Source: Phyllostachys edulis
Taxonomy: Eukaryota; Streptophyta; Magnoliopsida; Poales; Poaceae
Length of the DNA: 64,000 nucleotides
Direction: 5' to 3'
NCBI GenBank assembly: GCA_036346405.1
Contig: CM070548.1
Span: 62,768,877-62,832,876, forward strand
Numbering within the stretch: position 1 is the stretch's first letter; every line of letters starts with the position of its first letter. The translations under genes and the position numbers were made by a program. Shown here piece by piece: positions 49,838-61,800 of this stretch. The notes below the pieces were generated by a model. That model saw only the letters and a program-made list of their open reading frames with translations, was not told the DNA's origin and did no database searches.

Positions 49838-52800
49838 TCATTGCATCCTGCTTGTTTGTTGGACAAACTCATCTTCTTTCATGTACTTCTCCTGCACTTC
49901 TGCTGTTGTAGCCACATGTCAAGGAAAAAACAAATGTGCAAGTACTTGGGATGGATAATGATGCATTAGGAGCATTTCATGGCCAATCAAAATGACCAAG
50001 TCATACAGTGTGCCTGCTAAAAAGACGCCCTCAAGTGTAGTTCTCTTGCGATCTAGTAACCATATACTCGCCACAAATGCTATTCAACATGTGTGAAACT
50101 TATCTAGGCACAGCTTTGTTGGCATGGCATGTAATTGTTAGATATGTGCATATTGTAGGGTGTTCTTTGTATAATTGTATACCCTGTATATTTTATATAT
50201 TGGCCTTTTTGCCCATTGGAATAGATAAGCTATATTTAAACATGGTACCAGAGCAAGGCTAAGGTTAGGGTTTAACGGTTGCTGCCGGCTATTGCCGGCC
50301 GCCGCCACCGACGTCGAGCCTTCATCTCCTTCTACCCTCCTCTGCTTCCGCGCAAGCGCGCAAGGTCCTCTGCTCCACAAAATCCCCGAGCGTCGCTAAA
50401 GTCCTCCTGCCGCTGGATCATGTGCTCTGCCACCGGAATCTCCCACGCTGCTAAAGACCTCCAGAGTTTCTCAGGCGCTGCCGGATCCCGTGGTCGATCC
50501 TGTTAGGGCCTCCCGGCGTCCTCTGCCTCCAGCGCTGCTTCGTCTTTCGGTCGTCATCGAGGTCGTCTCGTCCGGATCCGGTTGGTCAGACCGTGGCTCT
50601 CGGATCCGTGCCTCCTCCGTGTCGCCAGCCTGCAGCCCCGATTCGACGCCACTGGCTCCGCGCTTTCCTCCATGCCGCCAGCCGCCACCTCGACGCACGA
50701 CGCCCGGAGCTTCCCCGTAGCACCCGGTGCGTCCGAGAGAAACAAAACAAAGCCGGGTGGCTGTGTTTTGTTTTAATAGGGTTTTTTTACTAGTAACTAA
50801 AAAAAGGAAAAAAAGAAAGAAAAGAGAGATCTGGTCCAGTAGTGATGGTTTCTGCTGAAGGCTCCTTCGCCATCCCGCTCCCTCCAGTTCGGTTCGACGG
50901 GATGAACTTCCGGGAGTGGGCTGTTCACCTGAGGATTCATCTCAACAGTCAGCGTCTCTGGGGTTATTTCACCGGTGAGCAACCCTGTCTGCCTCGCCTT
51001 ACACCGCCAGTACTACCCGCTCTCTCCGCTGGTGTGGATCAGGCGGTTCACGAGGCCGTCAATGCTACACTGGAGGAGGCCTTGGAGCTCTACTAGTCTG
51101 AGCTGCACGTCTACGAGCGTTGGTAGGAGGCTGAGGCTTGTGCGACCGCCATTCTGGTGGGTAGCATGCCTGTAACCATCTCCATGGATGTGGCGGAGCT
51201 GCCGACGACACAGCTTATGTGGGAGCGCCTACGAGCACTGGCAGGAGGCTGAGGCTGGTGTTACCGCTATTCTGGTGGGTAGCATGCCTGTAACCATCTC
51301 CATGGATGTGACGGAGTTGCCGACGACACAGCTTATGTGGGAGCGCCTCTGAGCTCACTACCAGCCGACGAGTGATGCTATGTATCTCTCAGTCGTGCAC
51401 TAGGCGCATTCTCTTCAGCAGCTCGATGCCACCGTGGATGACTTCTACCAGAAGTTGTCTGAGGTATGGCGTCAGCTTGATTCTCTGGGGCCAGATGTTT
51501 GTCGGACCTTTCCCTGTTGTGTGCAGCTCCGCGCTCACCAGGAGACTCACCGTCTCTACGAATTCCTGACGCGTCTCCGGCGCTTGAGCTTGGTGGAGGC
51601 CCTCACCTGTGTGCATGTTGAGGAGACTCGTCACCGTAACATGGCTTAGATCCAGTCTATCTTATCTGCTTCAGCACCTGCTCCTTCGCCGTTTTCTTTA
51701 GCACCGACCGTGATCCCTCCCTCAGCTCCTCCGATGGTAGCTGCTTCTACTGTGGGTCTCCACTGCACCTACTGTCAGCGTGACAACCACAGTATCAGGA
51801 TTGCTATAAGCGGAGGAGGGACCAGGGTCGTCGGGGTGGACGTCCCCCGAAGGGCTTTGGAGGTTCCTCTCACTCAGGAGCTGGCGCCTCTCGCCAGGGC
51901 TCTTCTGGTGACGCCACACAACAGCTCCTCTCATTACTTCAGCGCCTAGGTGTCGGCTCGTCCTCAGACTCCTCGGATTCTGCTCGTCTGGCTCCTGCTT
52001 CTCAGCAGTCTTCCTCGCCTCCGCCTCATCCCTCGTCAAGTATCTTGTCTCCGTGGATCTTGTACTCTGATGCATCTTTTCACATGACACCAGATTCTAC
52101 CTATCTTACTTCCGTGCGTTCCACAGATTTTCCTTCCACTGTTTAGACTGCAGATGGTACCTCTCTTTCTGTTATAGGCCGAGACACCCTTTCCACTTCT
52201 TCTTTTTATGTTCCTGTAGTCTCATGTTCCTCAGCTTACTTTGTAGCTTATGTTGGCTAGTCAGATCACTGATCACGACTGTCGTGTTGTTCTTGAGTCT
52301 GACCCTTGTTGTGTTCAGGACCGCCGCACGGGGACTCTGCTTGGTATTGGCCCTCGGCGCCATGATTCGCAGCGTCTTTGGGAGCTTGACTGGCTTCATC
52401 TTCCTTCCGCTGCCTCCACCAGCCAGTCAGCCACTACTATTACCTCTGGTCTTGCCGCGTCCTCCACTACCTCCTTCGCTCAGTGGCACCATCGTATCGG
52501 TCATCTCTGTGGCTCGCATCTATCGTCTTTAGTCGGTCGTGGTGTTCTTGGGTCTGTTTCTAGGGATCTCTTTACATTGTATGGGTTGCAAGCTTGGCAA
52601 GCAGCTGCAGCTCCCCTATCCATCTAGTGATTCTATTTCTACTTGTCCTTTTGATCTTGTTCACTCTGATGTTTGGAGTCCGGCTCCTTTCGTTTCGAAA
52701 GGGGGTCATCGCTACTATGTGATCTTTATTGATGATTATTCTCATCATATTTGGATCTACTTCATGTCCTCTCGCAGTCAGGTTCTCTCTGACGAGGATT

Positions 52801-55800
52801 AAAACCTCTGTATATTGTTTTAATACACAATAAAAGACCATACGTCTTCATGGTCGTAACCCTAAGGCTAACGACCTCACCGGTCGTAAGGATTCCAGAG
52901 GTTACATAAGGGTACCTGGCCTGACAAGATCTCAGACGTAGCCTCCGACTGTAATCGCTTAAACGCTATGAATTGATGTTTATAACTAATCCGAATATAT
53001 TCTTATCGTATGATGAATATAGCATGTCAGATACTTCATACCACACGGTTAGATAATCTTAAAGACATCGACAACAACTACCAGACGGTTTGATGTCTCT
53101 CGCATCGAACTGTCACAGTAGTTAGACACATTGTTAATCGGCACTAAGCCTCGACTCGACCGCAACACTTCACCAGGGACGCCTCTCTAGGAGTAATCGC
53201 ACACCCTTCTAAGTTACTTAAGCACGAAGCACAGAAGACCAAAGGGCGGAGAGCGAAATATCAACACAAGTTCTACAAATCAAGAGGCAAACTGAGACAA
53301 GCAAGATAGCAATCTTCATATCCAGTGTAATTAGGATTAGTCCCTAGTCAGGTCGAGAGCACCCCCTTTGTAAATCCAGTTCATATCAATAAAGAGCGGC
53401 CCCATTTTTTCCCAGGAATTATTGTGTCATTTTCCTCTTTCATTTTCATAAGATCGGTGATTCGATCGTCGACACTCTCTATTTATCAGATGTTAGCCAC
53501 CATGGTTCGCACTCAGTTTGATTCGATCATTCGTGTGTTTCGTGCCGACTCTGCTGGTGAGTATCTATCTGCCGCTTATGTTGTTTTCTCACGAAAGGTG
53601 GCACTCTTCCCAAAGATTTTGCCTCGGTGCTCAAGCTCGTATCAGTTGTCTCGAGCACAAGCATCGTCACTTGCTTGAGACCGCTCGTTCCTGTTGCTCA
53701 CATGACCACCGTTCGCACCCTCCTTGCTGTGGCTTCTGTCCGACAGTGGCCCATCTCTCAGTTGGACGTTAAGAATGCTTTTCTCAATGGCGAGCTGCGT
53801 GAGGAGGTCTACATGCAGCTGCCCCTGGGTATTCTGTCCTTGATTGCATGGTGTGTCGCCTTCGTCGCTCTCTCTATGGGCTCAAACAAGCCCCTCGTGC
53901 TTGGTTTGACCGCTTCTCCTCTGTTGTCACTGCTGCCAGCTTCTCCGCTAGTGATCACGACCCTGCCCTCTTCGTCCACACCTCTCCTCAGGGCTGGACA
54001 CTCCTTCTCTATGTGGATGATATGATCATTACTGGAGATTCTCTCAGTACATTGCCTTTGTGAAGGAGCGTCTCAGTGAGCAGTTCTTGATGTCTGATTT
54101 AGGTCCGCTTCGTTACTTCCTTGGGATAGAGATCACTTCTACGTTTTAGGGCTACTATCTCTACCAGGAGAAGTACATTCAGGATATCCTTGCTCGCGCT
54201 TGTTTCACTGATCAGCGTGTGGTGGATACTCCGATGGAGCTTGGTGTTCACCTTCAGCCTACTGATGGTGAGCCTCTTGAGGATCCCACTCGCTACCGCC
54301 ATCTTGTCGGGAGCCTCGTCTACCTTGGGATCACTCACCCTGACATATCTCACCCGGTTCACATCCTGAGTCAGTTCGTCTCTGCTTCCACTCAGCTTCA
54401 CTACACTCATCTTCTTCGTGTTCTGCGATATCTTCGCGGGACCATCACTCGTCGCCTGTTCTTTCCTCGCACTAGTTCTTTGCAGCTTCAGGCGTACTTT
54501 GATGCGACCTAGGCTAGCGATCATTCTGATCACCGGTCTCTTTCTGCCTATTGTGTTTTTCTTGGTTCCTCCTTGATTGCCTGGAAGACTAAGAAGCAGA
54601 CTACAGTTACCCGTTCGAGCGCTGAGGCTGAGTTAAGAGCCATGGCGTCGTTGACAGTTGAGATCACCTAGTTTCAGTGGCTACTTGAGGATTTTGTTGT
54701 TTCTGCTTCTGCATCTACTCCTATCTTATCAGATAGTACTGGTACGATCAGTATTGCTTGAGATCCTGTGAAGCATGAGCTCACCAAGCACATTGGAGTG
54801 GATGCTTTATACATGTGATCGTAGGTGCAAGACCAAGTTATTGATCTTCAGTATGTGCCTTCGGAGGTTCAGTTAGCATATTTCTTCACCAAGGCACAAA
54901 CTAGAGTTCAACATAGGTTCTTTCTTTTCAAACTCAGTGTGGTTGATCCACCATGATTTGAGGGGGGTGTCAGATATGTGCATATTGTAGGGTGTTCTTT
55001 GCATAATTGTATACCCTGTACATGTTATATATTAGTCTCTTGGTCCATTGGAATAGATAAGCTATATTCAAACAGTAATGACATGACCCTCAAGGGGGTC
55101 TAACGCTGTTCCATATTGTCAATACTTTATGCCTGTACATGCCAGAGAAATGATTTAAATAGTGCACTGCTAGAACATTGAAGATAGCACACAAGTAATG
55201 GGAGATAAGAGCCTGGTTTGAATAAGTTACTAGAAGACGCAGTGAAGGATATCTGTAGTAATCCCAGTCAAGAGGTGCTGCTGCGATTTTGCTGAACTCA
55301 ACGACACTGCTGTCTATAGAAGAAAATATATAGCCATTGCTCTTGTCAATCAACTTCACAAGATTGCCAACACTTTCCTTATCCTAAAAGGCAAAAAAAA
55401 AAAAAAAAAAAAACCCAGTAAGAACCAAGACACCGAGGAACTGAATTGAAATAATCAGGTTTTTACCAATACAGACCTGGATGTCCAAAGTTGTAAAATT
55501 GACTAAGCTAAAATTGTCAATCACATCACATAGCTCCTTAGTAAGTTTCCTGTAAGCAGATTGAATAAAAAATGTTATAAATGATCCTAAGTGTAAAAAT
55601 AGCACATCGTAGTTAAAGCATGCAGTCAAAGCATAATATCACCACCATTGCAGGTTTTGCTCTGAATGATTAAATGATTTCACGGTTACCACATTTCAGG
55701 GTTCATAAAAGGTGACAATGCAACAGTAAGCCAGTAACTGATTTAAGATGCATGAAGGATGATCCTCTAGCAATTCCCCCCAAAATACAAACATCAGATG

Positions 55801-58800
55801 CATCCGCAACTCCTGTGTTTTGTTTTCCACTTTGCCTCAGTGTACATCTGATTAATTACTATCTTCCAAGAGCAGGGTGTGTTAGATATTTGTGTAAGTA
55901 CATTAGTTGCAGCTTAAAACTGGTTTCCTCAATGATTTTTTTTTTAATAAATAGGTACTGCGTTTGTATTTCATAATTTTTCCAAGAGAATTGGAGATGC
56001 CTGCTTAATAATATCAACTTCGACCAAGTTTAAAGCTTTCAATAGGTGTTACATGGATCTGGTCCCGGAGCCCAGTGCATAGTGTCCCCTCTCAATGCTA
56101 CGGCGCCGTCCTAGAGCCCGAGGACGAGCGCGCCGCCACTGGGCTTTCCCCATCTCAGATCCTCTCGGATCTGGTTTGCACTGGCATTGCCAAGTCGTCT
56201 CCGCCAGATCCGGGTTCGGGGTCATCTTCCCTAACGAGCTTCTTCATCGTCTATGTTGTCTCCTCAAGCTCGACCCCACCGCCGTGGGCACCATCGTCGA
56301 GAGCGTCCTAGGGTGGTTCCCCGGTGACCATGTGGTCGCTAGGGCCTCCTCCCTCACCATCGTCGAGAGCGTCCTAGTGTGGTTCCCTAGTGACCACATG
56401 GTCACCAGGGCCTCCTCCCTCTCTGCTGCCTTCCCCTCCGATGGTGGCGAGGAGGACCGCATCAGCGTGCTCCCCCGACGAACTCCTCCGCAACATCGTC
56501 ACCCTCCTTGTCGTCGCCGCCATGGATGCATGAGCACCCAAATTTCAGCTCTCGAAAGCACGACGCATACCGGCCGATTTCGCCGAGGTCTCCTTCGCCG
56601 TGTGCTTCGGATCTGGCATCGCCCGACGTCGCCCGATCGGACTTCGGCTGGATTGGCTTCATCGTCGCCGGGCCTCATCACCATCGGATCCGGTGCTGCC
56701 GCTCCAGGATCCGAGCCGTCGGAGCCCCCCTTGACGCCGCCTCTCAATGCTCTGCTCCCGGTTGGATCTAGCGCCGCTGACCCGGATTTGCACTACCGAC
56801 TGCGCTGTGGCACCTCTGCAATGCTCCCAGCTGGATCCAACGCCGCCGGTCGTTTCCCCGTCGCCGGAGCTCATCTCCTTTGTCGCCAGCTCTTCGTCGG
56901 CCAGATCCGGTCGGATCCATCGATGTCGGCCGTGGATTCGGGCTTCCTCTTCGTCACTAGTCATCTTCGTCACCGGCACTAGCAGCAGCAGTTCTTGTCA
57001 CCCTTCATCGCTTTCCTCCACCAAGCTGGTCTCCACTGTCGTCTTCCTCGTCGGCGGGCCTGGATCAGAGCGTTGCTCATTGATGCCGAGCTTGTTTCTG
57101 TGACACCCTGATTTTCAGAGCCTTTTTGAAATTTTCAAAATAAAAAGAACCATTTTGTTTTGATGAGAATTCAAAGCTTAACCTGAAGTTTTATAATGGA
57201 TTTAAGTTGACTAACTCAATCTTCAACTAAAATTTCCTTGAAGATTTGTTGAGTTGTTGGAGTTTTGAGGATCTTTCCTTCTCTGTCCATCTTTTGTCCA
57301 TCTCTGGACCAGACCTCCCTTCGTCTGGGATCTAATGGTCCAGATCTCCCCTTCGTTTGGATCCAAAGGTCCGGACCTCCTTTGTGTTGTCCCCCTCTAG
57401 TCCAGACCTCCTTGGGTCTAGATCTCCCAAGTGCTTAGACCTCCCTGGGTCCAATTCTCCCTCTCGGGTTTTCTCTGGCTTACAACCTCCCCAAGCCTTC
57501 GCCACCCTCATGTGCATCTGAGTTCCTTTGGAGTCCTGTTGAAGCTTTTTGTGTTTACTTGGACTTTCCTTCATCGCTTGTATCCTTGAAACCCTCTCTG
57601 GAGGTTCTCTTTGGCACCAACCCGGTAGTACCGCCCGCACCTTGCGGTGCTACCGCTTCTCAGGACCTCCTCCTTGATCACTTGAACCTCCCCTTACCTT
57701 TATTGGACCTCTCCATGTCCTCTAGGACCTCCCCTTACCTTTATTGGACCTCCCCATGTCCTCTAGGACCTCCCCTTACCTTTATTGGACCTCCCCGTGT
57801 CCTTTAGGACCTCCCTAGGTCCTCCAGGATCTCCTCCTTGTCTATTTGCATCTCTATTGATCGTGAGTCGTCCGATTTGCATTGGACGGTTTGATCTGGG
57901 TGAGACATCCGGATGGTCCGAACGTTCCACCTCCCCGAGGCTTAGATCATTCTCAAGGCTCGATCGAAATCTAGCGGTCCCGACCTCCCCTTGTAACTGA
58001 CCGCTAAGACCTCCCTTGTAACTGGACCGCTAAGACCTTCCTTGAGATCTTAACCGCCTGCATTCTCCTCCCTTGTAGATCTCGATCGTTAAGACCTCCC
58101 TCGAGATCTTAACCGTCCCGACCTCCTCCTGAAGATCTCGCCGCTAAGACCTCCTCCTTGGAGATTTTGGCCGCCCGCATTCTCCTTGGCAGATCTCGAT
58201 CGTTAGGACCTCCTTTGGAAATCCTAACCGCTCGGACCTCCTCGGATTTGATCGACGGCTCTAGACCTCCCTTGCGGATGAGGATCTCCTCTTACCTTTG
58301 CGACCTCCTCGCTTGTAATTGATCTTGACCGCTGGACCTCCTTCCGGAGATCCAACCGCCTAGACCTCCTTGCGCGAGGGCCTCCTCCTTACCCTTATGG
58401 ACCTCTTCTTTGAAGATCCAACCGTCAGACCTCCCTATGGGTGAGGATCTCCTTGGTTCACCGCTGCACCTCCTCAATGCCTTCAGAGACCTCCTCTCAT
58501 GGGTCTTGTCGCCCCCACCGGGTAGTCACCCGCTTTTTTTACCTTTGATCTGTCCTTGGGCAGAAGTCTTCACCGATTTAATGCATGTTGTATCACATTA
58601 AATGCTCTTACTTTTACAGTACTCATGTCATACCATTGTCACATTCCTTGCCTACTCCCATTGTCCTCGTTACCAACTCCTGTGGACCCATATCCTGGGT
58701 CAGGTGCTTGGGCTCCCGCTATATATAGTTTGGGAAGTCCTCCTTTCTCTCTTTCTTCTCCATTTCTCCTCTCTGTCTCAACCGAGCACACCTTAGACCT

Positions 58801-61800
58801 CCCTCCAAGTTCTTGGACCTCCTCTCCTGAGTCCCAAGACCTCCTCCAACAAGCTCATTGGACCTCCTCCCGACCTCTTAACCTCTCTGTTGGTTTTGTA
58901 TCTAAGTTTATTTGAAGTTCTTTGGGATCTTGTTTGAGCTTTATTGAATATTTGGTTTTCACCGTGTAGATTATCAAGACCGGGTAGAACCAGAGTTCTG
59001 TGAGGGAGAGGAAGACGCTCAAGACTTTGAGCAAGGCAAGTTACACTCTTGATCATGTTGCACCCAATACTTCAAATTACTTATGTCGATTTCAAGAGTG
59101 TATGCATACTTACTTTACTAAGTATTTCAATGCCTATCTTTCAATTCATAGTTATGCCTACTGCTTGGTATGACCACTGTCCATGTTGAATCAACCTCAT
59201 CGTCACCCTAGATAAAATTTGGTTCTTGCAATAGTGAGGACCCGAAGCTTTTGAAAAATAGAATGCTTAGTATTGCTTAGACCAAAATCTTGATTTGGGA
59301 GTTTTGACCAAAAATATCACTTGATGAAATAATTTGGGCTATGGCATTGGTGTGCCATGGAGATTTCGGCCATGACATTGGTGTGTCATGGGGGTTTTAC
59401 AAATGGCCATAGCATTGGTGTGCCATGGAGGTTTGAAAAGCAAAGTCAATGAAAAATGGATTTGACTTGGGCGAAGCTGGTTGTTTGGTTGGTGCATGTC
59501 TATGCACGGGTCGTGATCCGATGCCCTGTGGTTGAGGTTTGTCGCCAAGTCGATTAAGGACCGGTTCGAGACACCACTTGCTAAGCCTATAATGGACTAT
59601 ACCAAAATTGTGCAACCAAATGTCTCCAAGATGGGCGTGGATCTGCTAATTAATTTGCAAAGCTCTATCGTGGTTTATCCTGTTGATGCGCGGTTGTCAT
59701 GTTACGATCGTTGTAGTCCCACCTAGCATAAGAGGGCACCCCATTAACCCTGGGTTTCTATCCAAAGCGAGGATCTCATAAACCTTAATGTGGGTAGATC
59801 ATGGTGGAGCAATGCATTGTAAAGGCCTTTGTCATGTACTCTAGACCTCTCACCAAAGGAAGTGTGAGGTGGTAACGACGGATGCCAAGCAAACTAGAGA
59901 ATTCATGTCATGCGGGTAAAGTGTACAACCTCTCGCAGAGTGTAAATCTATTTGAATAGTCAGTGTCCGCGGTCATGGACATGCCGCAATGTCACTCAAA
60001 GTTAGCTCTTGGTTTTGGTTTTCAAAAGAATTATGAAATTGGTTTTGGTGGTTTAACCAAATTGGGTTTAGGCGGGAAGCCATGTGACAGGAGGATACCC
60101 TTCACCATCTTAATGATGAATGTTATCCAACTGAAAATGGATTTGCAAAAATGAAATTTAACTATTGTAACCTACTTTGAAACTTAATACTTGTATTTGA
60201 AATAAAATTGGCTTTATGCAAAACAACCCTAATATGCTTTCCCTTGATATATCCCTATGCATGTCATTCTGTTAATTGACGGGTGTAACTTGCGAGCACT
60301 AGAGTTGTGCTCACTCTTGCTTGATTCATGAATCGAGCAGTGAAGATTACTATGATGATGAAGATGACCAAATCAATTAGGCCGCCCAAAAATACCACCG
60401 TGGTGTAATGGGTGGACACTGCCTTTTGGTTTTTTTTCATTGCTTTGTGTGCTCTCGGTGCTGTCGGAGCTTGTAAGCAACCCTTGTAATCAAACCTCCT
60501 TTTGTTGTTAATAAAGTTGTATGGATGTTTTTGCTGCCACTTGCTTGTCAGTGAGAACTGGTCGATGATTCTTGGGGACCGCTTTGATCGCAGTGGACTT
60601 TAGGCTCGCCCTAAGCCCCATGACCTCCTCAGTTGGCTCCTCCTGACCTCCTCGAGTAGCGCGTGAAGCTGGGAGGTCTCGAGGTCCCTGCCGGGACCCC
60701 AGACCGGTGGTCTATCTGACCTCTGGGAGGTTCGAGGTCCCACCGGATGTCCTCTCTGACGCCCCGAAGTCCTTACGGACCTCCCAAGAGGTCCCGAGGA
60801 CCTCTCAGACGCCCCTGGGGTTCCTTGATTCTCCCAGAGGTCCCGAGGACCTCCCTGGTGTGCCTGGCCGGTCGCCATGCCACGGATCGAGTTTGGATTC
60901 ATCGTCGTCGGTCACCAGCTCATTAGCTCCAAGGTTGCCTTCATCATCTTCGTACTCCACCACCACCGCTGACCATCATCGACCTCTATTCATCCTAGTG
61001 GTGGCGGGGAGCAGAAGAAGGAGCAATGCAAGACTAGCAGGCAAAGAACCGATCTCTCCATCACCGGCCATCGTCTTCCTCGATTTTGAACTCTATCGTC
61101 ATCGTCAGCCTCTTCGTCATCACCGGCCCATCTCCATCACCAGCTCCTGTTGGAGCTAGCTATCTTCGTTGGCTTCATTGTCTTCATCGCCCATCTCCAT
61201 CACTAGTACCCGTTGGGGCTGGCCTTCTTGCCGGCTTTGCTGTCGTTGTTGCCCATCTTCATCTCCAAGCTATTGCTCCGTTCCTCTTCTTGCCATCTAA
61301 GACTCATCTGCGTGGCTATTGCACCGCTTCGGTTTGCTCACCCAATCAAGACCCTACCATCTTCTTCACGGACTAGGAGCCACTGCTCGCTTCCTTGTCG
61401 CCACTTTTGTCACCCCGCCCCAGTACTCTGCTCCCGACTTATCGTTGTTCTCTCACAGAGCACATGTTCTTGTTCGTTCAGCTTCTATTGGGCCTAGTGG
61501 TCTGCTACTTGGGTTGTTCGTGTGCTACTGCTTGAGACTTATGGTGCTAAATTGCTTTTGGTGTTGGCCGGCTGTATGCTGTGAGCTGCTGCTGTTGGTG
61601 CTTTTGTGATCACTGTTGCTAGTATCTTAAGTCTATTTTCCTTTCATTTCCATCGAGTCCATCCAAGTCTGTTGCATCTCTCTCTTTGAGTTCGTCGAAG
61701 CCATGCCAGTCCATCAAATTCTTTGTCGATCAGCCGATTGCTTCTTCCTTTTCGGATTGCCGTGGTCCGTCCATTGGATCGAGTGTGGTCACCCCCATCA

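Larger units (their letters stand above)
50136..55074 (+). mobile_element. Ty1/copia retrotransposon with 107-bp LTRs, TSD GTAAT
   Basis: LTRs 50136-50242 and 54968-55074, each 107 bp, with 10 differences by eye. Target duplication GTAAT is at 50131-50135 and 55075-55079. The primer site TGGTACCAGAGC follows at 50243, and the purine tract TTTGAGGGGGG precedes the right LTR. Order gag - integrase - RT - RNase H marks it as copia. It sits inside the U12-type intron of GPN2, antisense to the gene. Many stops, a gag tandem duplication and a nested solo LTR show it is inactive. Removing the element and one TSD copy leaves an intron of about 400 bp. Confidence 0.93.

Noticed and set aside
55090..55252. 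Continuation of the GPN2 frame past DYYR as YPSLRLLVTYSN
   Set aside because: It is not conserved. A U12 AT-AC donor sits exactly at the end of the conserved part, and a matching last exon exists at 49907-49838.
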